Origin: Streptomyces rochei
Lineage (GTDB): Bacteria; Actinomycetota; Actinomycetes; Streptomycetales; Streptomycetaceae
DNA length: 43,583 bases
Assembly: GCA_002155895.1 (NCBI GenBank)
Contig: MUMD01000251.1
Coordinates: 1 to 43,583 of the forward strand
Direction: 5' to 3'
Shown here: one piece after another, positions 7,313 to 16,152 of the stretch
How positions within the stretch are numbered: position 1 is the stretch's first letter
How the letters are laid out: the number at the start of each line of letters is the position of its first letter
Notes under the pieces: model-generated
Told to the model about the DNA's origin: nothing
The model's input: the letters and a program-made list of their open reading frames with translations, nothing else
The model's database searches: none
Translations under genes and position numbers: made by a program

Positions 7313-9699
7313 CCGCCAACGTGGCCGTTGAGACCACCCCCGAAATCCCCCTCTGGAACGACCCCGCCCACTCCGTCTCCACCAGGGTCTCCGCGCTGAT
7401 CGAGGCGATGACCCTCCAGGAGAAGATCGCCCAGCTGTACGGCGTGTGGGTCGGCGCGTCCGACGAGGGCGGAGACGTCGCCCCCCATCAGCACGACATG
7501 GAGGAGGCCGTCGACCTCGACGCCCTCCTGCCCACCGGACTGGGCCAGTTGACCCGCCCGTTCGGCACCGCCCCCGTCGACCCGGCGCTGGGCGCGCTGT
7601 CCCTGCTGCGCACCCAGGCGCGCATCGCCGCCGCCAACCGGTTCGGCATTCCCGCTCTCGCGCACGAGGAGTGCCTGGCCGGGTTCGCCACCTGGGGCGC
7701 GACCGCCTACCCCGTCCCGCTGTCCTGGGGCGCCACCTTCGACCCCGAGCTGGTGCACCGCATGGCCGCCGCCATCGGCCGCGACATGCGCTCCGTCGGC
7801 GTCCACCAGGGCCTCGCCCCCGTCCTGGACGTGGTGCGCGACGCCCGCTGGGGCCGGGTCGAGGAGACGATCGGCGAGGACCCGTACCTCGTCGGCACCA
7901 TCGGCACCGCCTACGTCCGGGGCCTGGAGGACGCCGGGATCGTCGCCACCCTCAAGCACTTCGTCGGCTACTCCGCCTCCCGCGCCGGCCGCAACCTCGC
8001 ACCCGCCCCCGTGGGCCCGCGCGAGCGCGCCGACGTCCTGCTGCCGCCCTTCGAGATGGCGGTCCGCGAGGGCGGTGCCCGGTCCGTGATGCACGCCTAC
8101 ACCGACATGGACGGCGTGCCCGCGGCGGCCGACGAGGACCTGCTGACCGGACTGCTCCGGGACACCTGGGGCTTCGACGGCACCGTCGTCGCCGACTACT
8201 TCGGCATCGCCTTCCTCAAGACCCTGCACGGCGTCGCCGCCGACTGGGCGGACGCCGCGGGGGCCGCGCTCAGGGCGGGCGTCGACGTCGAACTGCCCAC
8301 CGTCAAGACCTTCGGCGCGCCCCTGGCCGAGGCGGTGGCGGACGGGCGGGTCCCCGAGGCGGTGATCGACCGGGCCCTGCGCCGGGTGCTCACGCAGAAG
8401 GCCGAACTGGGCCTGCTCGACCCGGACCGGGACCCCGTCCCCTCCGCGCTCGCCGGCGCCGACCTGACGGACCCCGAAGCCCTGCGCGGACGGATCGACC
8501 TCGACGGCCCGGAGAACCGGGAGCTGGCCCGCACCATGGCCGAGGAAGCGGTCGTGCTCCTCGGCAACGACGGCACCCTGCCGCTCGGCCGCCCCCGCCG
8601 CATCGCCCTGGTCGGCCCCAACGCCGACGAGCCCACCGCCGTACTGGGCTGCTACTCCTTCCCCCAGCACATCGGCGTCCACCACCCCGACACCCCCGTC
8701 GGCATCGAACTGCCCACGCTGCGCGACACGCTGGCCGCCGAGTTCCCCGAGGCGGAGATCACCGTCGTACGCGGCACCGGGGTCGACGACGGGGACGTCT
8801 CCGGCATCCCCGAGGCCGTACGGGCGGCCCGGGAGGCCGACGTCGTCGTCGCCGTCCTGGGCGACCGCGCCGGACTGTTCGGCCGGGGCACCAGCGGTGA
8901 GGGCTGCGACGCGGAGTCACTGGCACTGCCCGGCGCGCAGCAACAGCTCCTCGACGCGCTGCTCGACACCGGCGAGCCGGTCGTGACGGTGCTGCTGGCG
9001 GGTCGCCCCTACGCCCTGGGCCGGGCGGTGGCGGAGTCCGCAGCGATCGTCCAGTCCTTCTTCCCCGGCGTGGAGGGCACCGCCGCCCTCGCCGGGGTGC
9101 TCAGCGGGCGGACGAACCCGTCGGGCCGGCTGCCGGTCAGCGTGCCCCGGGGTGCGGGGGCCCAGCCGACCACCTACCTCGGGGCGCGGCTCGCCCACGC
9201 CAGCGAGGTGTCCAACATCGACCCGACGCCCGCCTTCGGCTTCGGGCACGGCCTCGGCTACACCACCTTCGCCTGGAGCGACCTCGCGGTGGACGTCACC
9301 CGGGCCGCCACCGACGGCGAGTTCTCGCTGGCGCTCACCGTCCGCAACACGGGCGAGCGGTCCGGTACCGAGGTCGTCCAGCTCTACCTGCACGACCCGG
9401 TCGCCTCCGTCGTCCAGCCGGTGCAGCGCCTCATCGGGTACACCCGCGTGCCGCTGGAGCCGGGGCAGGAACGCCGGCTGCGCGTCACGGTCCCGGCCGA
9501 CGTGGCCTCCTTCACCGGTCGCGACGGCCACCGGATCGTCGAGCCGGGCGAGCTGGAGCTGCGGTTCGCCGCCTCCAGCACCGATGCCCGACTGACGGCG
9601 TCGGTCACCCTCACCGGACCGGCGCGCCGCGTCGACCATACCCGTCGGCTGCACGCCGTCTTCGGACCGGAGGAAACCGCCGACACCGCCGACGCCTGA
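7309..9699 (+). CDS. bxlA: Cytosolic GH3 beta-xylosidase/beta-glucosidase
   Basis: This 796-residue glycoside hydrolase family 3 enzyme has the (beta/alpha)8 domain first (KHFVGYSASRAGRN, the catalytic-nucleophile strand VVADYFGI with Asp296), then the alpha/beta sandwich domain, then a C-terminal fibronectin-III-like domain from about residue 660 (NTGERSGTEVVQLYLHDP). There is no signal peptide, so it acts on imported oligosaccharides. In the bxl locus the expected reaction is release of xylose from the non-reducing end of xylobiose and longer chains; GH3 activities vary, so beta-glucosidase is possible. I chose GTG 7309, which overlaps the permease stop and follows GGAGG; GTG 7321 is an alternative. 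The frame stays open far upstream, but that part lies within the permease gene. Confidence 0.85.
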   Translation: MTANVAVETTPEIPLWNDPAHSVSTRVSALIEAMTLQEKIAQLYGVWVGASDEGGDVAPHQHDMEEAVDLDALLPTGLGQLTRPFGTAPVDPALGALSLLRTQARIAAANRFGIPALAHEECLAGFATWGATAYPVPLSWGATFDPELVHRMAAAIGRDMRSVGVHQGLAPVLDVVRDARWGRVEETIGEDPYLVGTIGTAYVRGLEDAGIVATLKHFVGYSASRAGRNLAPAPVGPRERADVLLPPFEMAVREGGARSVMHAYTDMDGVPAAADEDLLTGLLRDTWGFDGTVVADYFGIAFLKTLHGVAADWADAAGAALRAGVDVELPTVKTFGAPLAEAVADGRVPEAVIDRALRRVLTQKAELGLLDPDRDPVPSALAGADLTDPEALRGRIDLDGPENRELARTMAEEAVVLLGNDGTLPLGRPRRIALVGPNADEPTAVLGCYSFPQHIGVHHPDTPVGIELPTLRDTLAAEFPEAEITVVRGTGVDDGDVSGIPEAVRAAREADVVVAVLGDRAGLFGRGTSGEGCDAESLALPGAQQQLLDALLDTGEPVVTVLLAGRPYALGRAVAESAAIVQSFFPGVEGTAALAGVLSGRTNPSGRLPVSVPRGAGAQPTTYLGARLAHASEVSNIDPTPAFGFGHGLGYTTFAWSDLAVDVTRAATDGEFSLALTVRNTGERSGTEVVQLYLHDPVASVVQPVQRLIGYTRVPLEPGQERRLRVTVPADVASFTGRDGHRIVEPGELELRFAASSTDARLTASVTLTGPARRVDHTRRLHAVFGPEETADTADA

Positions 9700-9714
9700 G
9701 CCGCCGGCGGGACC

Positions 9715-9756
9715 ACGAGCGGCGCACCCGGCAACCCGCCTGGGTGCGCCGCTCGT
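9715..9756 (+). terminator. Hairpin terminator of the bxl operon
   Basis: Perfect 15-bp arms (9715-9729 and 9742-9756, ACGAGCGGCGCACCC and its complement) with a 12-base loop begin 16 nt after the bxlA stop. There is no U tract, as is common in Streptomyces. Confidence 0.8.
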
Positions 9757-9787
9757 CGGCGGCCGGCCCGCCTCTACGATGGGGCCC

Positions 9788-10147
9788 ATGACGCGACGCT
9801 CAGCCGGACGCCAATTCCAGTTCGTCGGCCTCGCCCACGGCGCCGTCGGCGCGGTGCTCTACCGCGACGTGCTCGCCGACCTCGCGCGCGGGAACCCCCT
9901 CGGCTCCGTGCCGGAGCGGGGCGACCGGGCCACCGCCTTCTGGTTCCTGGCCGCCGCGCCCGCCCTGTGGATGGGCGGCCGGCTCCTGCGGTCCGCGGAG
10001 GAGCACCGGGACGTCCCGGCCCAGCGCGCCGCCGGCGCCGTGCTGGCCGCCGTCGGCGTGGCGGGGACCGCGGTCATGCCCAAGGGCGGCTTCCCGGCCC
10101 TCGCCGCGATCGGCGGCCTGGTACTGCGCAGGACGCTGCGCGGCTGA
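9788..10147 (+). CDS. Small membrane protein, DUF6463-like
   Basis: This 119-residue protein is probably integral to the membrane, with about four hydrophobic segments (around residues 8-25, 44-60, 75-95 and 98-112 counting from ATG 9788). The pattern and length resemble DUF6463 proteins, whose function is unknown. A -10-like TACGAT ends 7 bases before ATG 9788 and there is no Shine-Dalgarno sequence, so a leaderless transcript is likely; ATG 9779 is in frame but falls inside the -10 box. The gene ends 6 nt before the convergent RibD-like gene. Confidence 0.6.
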   Translation: MTRRSAGRQFQFVGLAHGAVGAVLYRDVLADLARGNPLGSVPERGDRATAFWFLAAAPALWMGGRLLRSAEEHRDVPAQRAAGAVLAAVGVAGTAVMPKGGFPALAAIGGLVLRRTLRG

Positions 10148-10153
10148 GCCGGA

Positions 10154-10726
10154 TCAGCGCACCACGTCGAAGATCTGCTTCTGCATGCCGTTGGCGTAGA
10201 CCTCGTGCTCGACGAGCTTCAGCTTCTGGGTGTCCTTGTCCGTGGTGCTGAACAGCCGCTTGCCCGCGCCGAGCAGCAACGGGAAGACGAGCAGGTGGTA
10301 GCGGTCGATCAGGCCGGCGTCCGACAGGTTCCGGTTCAGCGCGGCGCTGCCGTGGACGATGATCGGACCGCCCTCGGTCTCCTTCAGCGCGGCGACCTCG
10401 TCGAGCGAGCGCAGGATGGTGGTCTCGTTCCAGTTGGAGACCAGATCGTCCTGGGTGAGGGTGGTGGAGACGACGTACTTCGGCATCACCTTGTAGTCGG
10501 CGAACTCCTCCATGTCCGGCCACACCGGGCTGAACGCCTCGTAGCTGACCCGGCCCATCAGCAGTGCCGTGGCCTCCTTCTGCTCCCGGCCCTTGAGTTC
10601 GTACGCCTCCGGCAGGAACTCCACGTCCTTGAAGGTCCACCCGGAGTTCCGGTAGCCGGGCTCGCCGCCCGGGGCCTCCACGACGCCGTCGAGGGAGACG
10701 AAGGCGGTGCTGATCAGGGTGCGCAT
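10154..10726 (-). CDS. RibD/dihydrofolate-reductase-fold protein
   Basis: This 190-residue protein has the RibD C-terminal/DHFR-like fold: the N-terminal strand and loop TAFVSLDGVVEAPGG, the LLMGRVSYEAFSPVWP segment, PKYVVSTTL, and a late GGPIIVHGSAALNRNL nucleotide-binding strand. Family members are NADPH-dependent reductases or uncharacterised YyaP/YwjB-type proteins; no pathway can be assigned here. Start ATG 10726 has GGAG about 8 nt upstream. It stands alone between the DUF6463-like gene and argG, divergent from argG. Confidence 0.75.
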   Translation of the reverse strand: MRTLISTAFVSLDGVVEAPGGEPGYRNSGWTFKDVEFLPEAYELKGREQKEATALLMGRVSYEAFSPVWPDMEEFADYKVMPKYVVSTTLTQDDLVSNWNETTILRSLDEVAALKETEGGPIIVHGSAALNRNLSDAGLIDRYHLLVFPLLLGAGKRLFSTTDKDTQKLKLVEHEVYANGMQKQIFDVVR

Positions 10727-10860
10727 CTCGGGTTCTCCACTGTCTCAAGTCCGTTGTCAGTGCGTTCAGGATGTACGACCGGCGGCCGGCGGGAAACTCA
10801 TCGGTTCCTTCCGGCGGGGAGTTCCCGGAGTACCGGTACCTGGCGGTGCCGTCCCGCTGA

Positions 10861-12351
<1,491 letters not shown>

Positions 12352-12378
12352 CCGCGTACCGGGGGAGACCCCACCGGC

Positions 12379-12424
12379 AAGGGCCGGCTCGACGCCTACG
12401 GGCGTCGGGCCGGCCCTTCGTTTT
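12379..12424 (+). terminator. argG terminator
   Basis: Arms at 12379-12396 and 12401-12418 pair over 18 bp (one G-U pair) around a TACG loop and are followed by CGTTTTC, a classical intrinsic terminator. Confidence 0.9.
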
Positions 12425-12512
12425 CTCGCGGCCGTGCACGACTTGCGTCCCGTACGAGATTGAACGAGTGGCTCGGCAGCGCGCAGACACGACATGAAGA
12501 GGTCAACGACGA

Positions 12513-12548
12513 CGCAAGCGCATCGCAAGCGGCGCAAGCTGTTTGCGC
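12513..12548. repeat. CGCAAGC direct repeats and inverted repeat upstream of the GH87 gene
   Basis: CGCAAGC occurs at 12513, 12524 and 12533, and GCGCAA (12532-12537) faces TTGCGC (12543-12548) as a perfect inverted repeat. A near copy on the other strand is at 12442-12447 (CTTGCG). The cluster ends 26 bp before the TTGACA element, so it may be a regulator-binding region. Nothing else recognisable lies between the argG terminator and this site. Confidence 0.5.
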
Positions 12549-12574
12549 TCCGAATCCGGCCTTAACGAGGACCG

Positions 12575-12603
12575 TTGACAAACAGGTGACGCGCTAGAAA
12601 TCT
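12575..12603 (+). promoter_or_regulatory. Candidate promoter of the GH87 gene
   Basis: A perfect TTGACA at 12575-12580 is followed 17 bp later by AAATCT, a weak -10 match. It would give an untranslated leader of about 110 nt before ATG 12723. Confidence 0.35.
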
Positions 12604-12722
12604 GATGACGCACTTTCCGCAAAGAATCGACTGTCCTGCTCAATTGACGCACATGGTCGGTGCTTCCCCAGTGTCCGCCGGCCTGTCGCGCTCCCCGGAT
12701 CCCCACGGAACAAGAGGACCCC

Positions 12723-15700
12723 ATGAGATGGAGATCTCTCGGCCGACGGTCGCTGACGGGCACCGTCGCGGCCGGGCTGCTGACGGCCGGGCTGCTCCCG
12801 CTGCCCTTCACGGCCGGCGCACGGGCCGCCACCGACGCCGCCGAGGTCAACCTCGCCCTCGGCCGCCCGGCGACAGCGGGCGGTTCCCACGGCGCCTACC
12901 CGGCGGGCAACACCACGGACGGCACCCAGGCGACCTACTGGGAAGGCCCGGCAGGCTCCTTCCCGCAATGGGTGCAGGTCGACCTCGGCGAGGCCCGCGA
13001 CGTCGAACGGGTGGTCCTCAAGCTGCCCGCCGGCTGGGAGAGCCGCACCCAGACCCTCTCCCTCCAGGGCAGCACCGACGGCTCCACCTTCCGCGCCCTC
13101 GACGCCTCCTCGGCACGCGCCTTCGACCCCGCCCGCGCCAACACCGTCGCCCTCGCCCTCGACTCGCCCGCCGACACGCGCTACGTCCGCGTCCACGTCA
13201 CCGGCAACACGGGCTGGAACGCGGCCCAGCTGTCCGAGCTGGAGGTATACGGCGACGACGCGGTCACCGAGCCCCCGCCCACCGGCACCAACCTGGCACG
13301 CAACAAGCCGGTCGAGGCCACCTCGTCGGTCCACTCCTACGTCGCGGCCCACGCCACCGACGACTCCACCTCCACCTACTGGGAGGCCGCCGGCCACCCC
13401 GCCGACCTCACCGTGAAACTCGGCGCCGACGCCGACGTCAGCGCCGTGGTCGTCAAGCTCAACCCGGACCCGGTCTGGTCCGCCCGGACCCAGGGCATCC
13501 AGGTGCTCGGCCGCGCGCGGGGCGAGAGCGACTTCACCTCGCTGCGAGCCCGCGCCGACTACGCCTTCAGCCCCGGCACGGACAACACCGTGACCATCCC
13601 GGTCACCGGCCGGGTGTCCGACGTACGGCTCCGCTTCTTCTCCAACACCGGCGCGCCCGGCGGCCAGGTCGCCGAGTTCCAGGTCGTCGGTGCCGCCGCG
13701 CCCGCGCCCGACCTGACCGTCACCGGCCTCGACTGGTCGCCCGCCGACCCGTCCGAGCGGGACGAGGTCACCGTGAACGCCACGGTCCGCAACGCCGGGA
13801 CCGCCCGCTCGGCCGCCACGACCACCGAGGTCACCGTCGAGGGCGTCACCGCCGGCAGCGCCGAGGTGCCCGCGCTCGACCCCGGCGGGACCGCCGAGGT
13901 CGAGGTCGCCACCGGCACCCACGCGGCCGGGGACTACGCGGTCGCCGCCGTGGTCGACCCCCGGAACACGGTCGCCGAACTCGACGACTCCAACAACAGC
14001 CGCACCGCCTCCGGCCGGCTGGTCGTCGACCGTGCCCCCGGCCCCGACCTGGAGGTCCGCTCCATCACCACCGACCCGGCCGACCCGGCCGTGGGCGCGC
14101 CCGTCTCCTTCACCGTCGCGGTGCACAACCGCGGCACCGGCGCCGTCGCGGCGGGCTCGGTGACCCGGCTCCAGGCCGGCACCACCACCCTGGACGGCAC
14201 GACCGGCCAGGTGCCCGCGGGCGCCACCGTCAACGTGCCGATCAGCGGCACCTGGAAGGCGACGAGCGGCGGCGCCACGCTCACCGCCACCGCCGACGCG
14301 ACCGGTGTCGTCACCGAGACCAACGAGAACAACAACGTGCTCGCCAGGTCCATCGTCGTCGGACGCGGCGCCGCCGTCCCGTACACCGAGTACGAGGCGG
14401 AGAACGGCCGTTACGAGGGCACCCTGCTCACCACCGACGCCAAGCGCACCTTCGGCCACACCAACTTCGGCACCGAGTCCTCCGGCCGCAAGTCCGTCCG
14501 GCTCGACTCCACCGGACAGTACGTCGAGTTCACCTCCACCACGCCCACCAACTCCATCGTCGTACGCAACTCCGTCCCCGACGCCCCCGGCGGCGGCGGA
14601 GCCGAGGCCACGATCAGCCTCTACGCCGACGGGGAGTTCGTGCGGAAGCTGACCCTGTCCTCCAAGCACAGCTGGCTGTACGGCAACACGGACGATCCCG
14701 AGGGCCTCACCAACCGGCCCGGCGGTGACGCGCGGCGGCTGTTCGACGAGTCCCACGCGCTGCTGGACCGCACCTTCCCGCAGGGCACCGAGTTCCGCCT
14801 GCAGCGCGACGCGGGCGACACGGCCGCCTTCTACGTCATCGACCTGATCGACCTGGAGCAGGTCGCGCCGCCGAAGACCAAGCCCGACAGCTGCGTCTCG
14901 ATCACCGAGTACGGTGCCGTCCCCGGTGACGGACTCGACGACACCGACGCCCTGCAGCGCGCCGTCACCGCCGACCAGAAGGGCGAGATCCCCTGCGTGT
15001 GGATCCCGGCCGGGCAGTGGCGCCAGGAGCAGAAGATCCTCACCGACGACCCGCAGAACCGGGGCCAGTTCAACCAGGTGGGCATCAGGGACGTCACCAT
15101 CCGCGGCGCGGGCATGTGGCACTCCCAGCTCTACACCCTGACCCCGCCGCACGAGGCCGGCGGCATCAACCACCCGCACGAGGGCAACTTCGGCTTCGAC
15201 ATCGACCACAACACCCAGATCTCCGACCTCGCCGTCTTCGGCTCGGGCACCATCCGCGGCGGCGACGGCAACCACGAGGGCGGCGTCGGGCTCAACGGCC
15301 GCTTCGGCAAGGACACCAAGATCAGCAACGTGTGGATCGAGCACGCCAACGTCGGTGTCTGGGCCGGCCGCGACTACTCGAACATCCCCGAGCTGTGGGG
15401 CCCCGGTGACGGCCTGGAGTTCACCGGCATGCGCATCCGCAACACCTACGCCGACGGCATCAACTTCGCCAACGGCACCCGCAACTCCACCGTCTACAAC
15501 TCGTCCTTCCGTAACACCGGCGACGACGCGCTCGCCGTCTGGGCCAGCAAGTACGTGAAGGACACCTCCGTCGACGTCGGCCACGACAACCACTTCCGCA
15601 ACAACACCGTCCAGCTCCCGTGGCGGGCCAACGGCATCGCGATCTACGGCGGTTACGGCAACACCGTCGAGAACAACGTCGTCTCCGACACCATGAACTA

Positions 15701-16106
15701 CCCGGGCATCATGCTCGCCACCGACCACGATCCGCTGCCCTTCTCCGGGCGGACCCTGATCGCGGGCAACGCCCTGCACCGCACGGGCGGCGCCTTCTGG
15801 GGCGAGGCGCAGGAGTTCGGCGCCATCACCCTCTTCGCGCAGGGTCACGACATCCCGGGGGTCACCATCCGGGACACCGAGATCCTCGACTCCACCTACG
15901 ACGGCATCCAGTTCAAGACGGGAGGCGGTGCGATGCCGGACGTGAAGATCAGCAACGTCCGCATCGACAAGTCGAACAACGGCTCCGGCATCCTCGCGAT
16001 GGGCGGCGCCAGGGGCAGCGCGACCCTGACCGACGTCACGATCACCAACTCGGCCGAGGACGACATACGCGTCGAGCCGGGCTCCCAGTTCCGGATCGAC
16101 CGCTAG
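12723..16106 (+). CDS. Secreted multidomain GH87 alpha-1,3-glucanase (mycodextranase-like)
   Basis: This 1127-residue exoenzyme probably hydrolyses alpha-1,3-glucan, a fungal cell-wall and biofilm polymer. A signal peptide with a twin-arginine (GRRSLTG) covers about residues 1-36. Next come two discoidin/CBM32-like domains (about 42-175 and 191-322), two CARDB-type Ig-like domains (about 328-430 and 440-545), a CBM35-like domain opening with YTEYEAENGRY (about 552-715), and a right-handed beta-helix from about 723 (SITEYGAVPGDGLDDTDAL). Asp911, Asp934 and Asp935 have the same 23/24-residue spacing as the three catalytic aspartates of Bacillus GH87 glucanase. ATG 12723 has AAGAGGA 6 nt upstream. 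It appears monocistronic. Exact domain family names are by eye; GH87 is the best match, other beta-helix families are less likely. Confidence 0.75.
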   Translation: MRWRSLGRRSLTGTVAAGLLTAGLLPLPFTAGARAATDAAEVNLALGRPATAGGSHGAYPAGNTTDGTQATYWEGPAGSFPQWVQVDLGEARDVERVVLKLPAGWESRTQTLSLQGSTDGSTFRALDASSARAFDPARANTVALALDSPADTRYVRVHVTGNTGWNAAQLSELEVYGDDAVTEPPPTGTNLARNKPVEATSSVHSYVAAHATDDSTSTYWEAAGHPADLTVKLGADADVSAVVVKLNPDPVWSARTQGIQVLGRARGESDFTSLRARADYAFSPGTDNTVTIPVTGRVSDVRLRFFSNTGAPGGQVAEFQVVGAAAPAPDLTVTGLDWSPADPSERDEVTVNATVRNAGTARSAATTTEVTVEGVTAGSAEVPALDPGGTAEVEVATGTHAAGDYAVAAVVDPRNTVAELDDSNNSRTASGRLVVDRAPGPDLEVRSITTDPADPAVGAPVSFTVAVHNRGTGAVAAGSVTRLQAGTTTLDGTTGQVPAGATVNVPISGTWKATSGGATLTATADATGVVTETNENNNVLARSIVVGRGAAVPYTEYEAENGRYEGTLLTTDAKRTFGHTNFGTESSGRKSVRLDSTGQYVEFTSTTPTNSIVVRNSVPDAPGGGGAEATISLYADGEFVRKLTLSSKHSWLYGNTDDPEGLTNRPGGDARRLFDESHALLDRTFPQGTEFRLQRDAGDTAAFYVIDLIDLEQVAPPKTKPDSCVSITEYGAVPGDGLDDTDALQRAVTADQKGEIPCVWIPAGQWRQEQKILTDDPQNRGQFNQVGIRDVTIRGAGMWHSQLYTLTPPHEAGGINHPHEGNFGFDIDHNTQISDLAVFGSGTIRGGDGNHEGGVGLNGRFGKDTKISNVWIEHANVGVWAGRDYSNIPELWGPGDGLEFTGMRIRNTYADGINFANGTRNSTVYNSSFRNTGDDALAVWASKYVKDTSVDVGHDNHFRNNTVQLPWRANGIAIYGGYGNTVENNVVSDTMNYPGIMLATDHDPLPFSGRTLIAGNALHRTGGAFWGEAQEFGAITLFAQGHDIPGVTIRDTEILDSTYDGIQFKTGGGAMPDVKISNVRIDKSNNGSGILAMGGARGSATLTDVTITNSAEDDIRVEPGSQFRIDR

Positions 16107-16118
16107 GAACGGCGCACC

Positions 16119-16148
16119 GGCCGGCGGACCGCTCACGGCCCGCCGGCC
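16119..16148. terminator. Bidirectional hairpin between convergent genes
   Basis: GGCCGGCGG (16119-16127) pairs perfectly with CCGCCGGCC (16140-16148) over a 12-base loop. It sits 13 nt after the GH87 stop and just beyond the end of the convergent PLC-like gene. Confidence 0.6.
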
Positions 16149-16152
16149 CGCC

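Noticed and set aside
12594-16136. 1180-codon minus-strand open frame opposite the GH87 gene
   Set aside because: It is the antisense image of a GC-biased gene, made of Val/Gly/Asp/Arg-rich low-complexity sequence without any domain.
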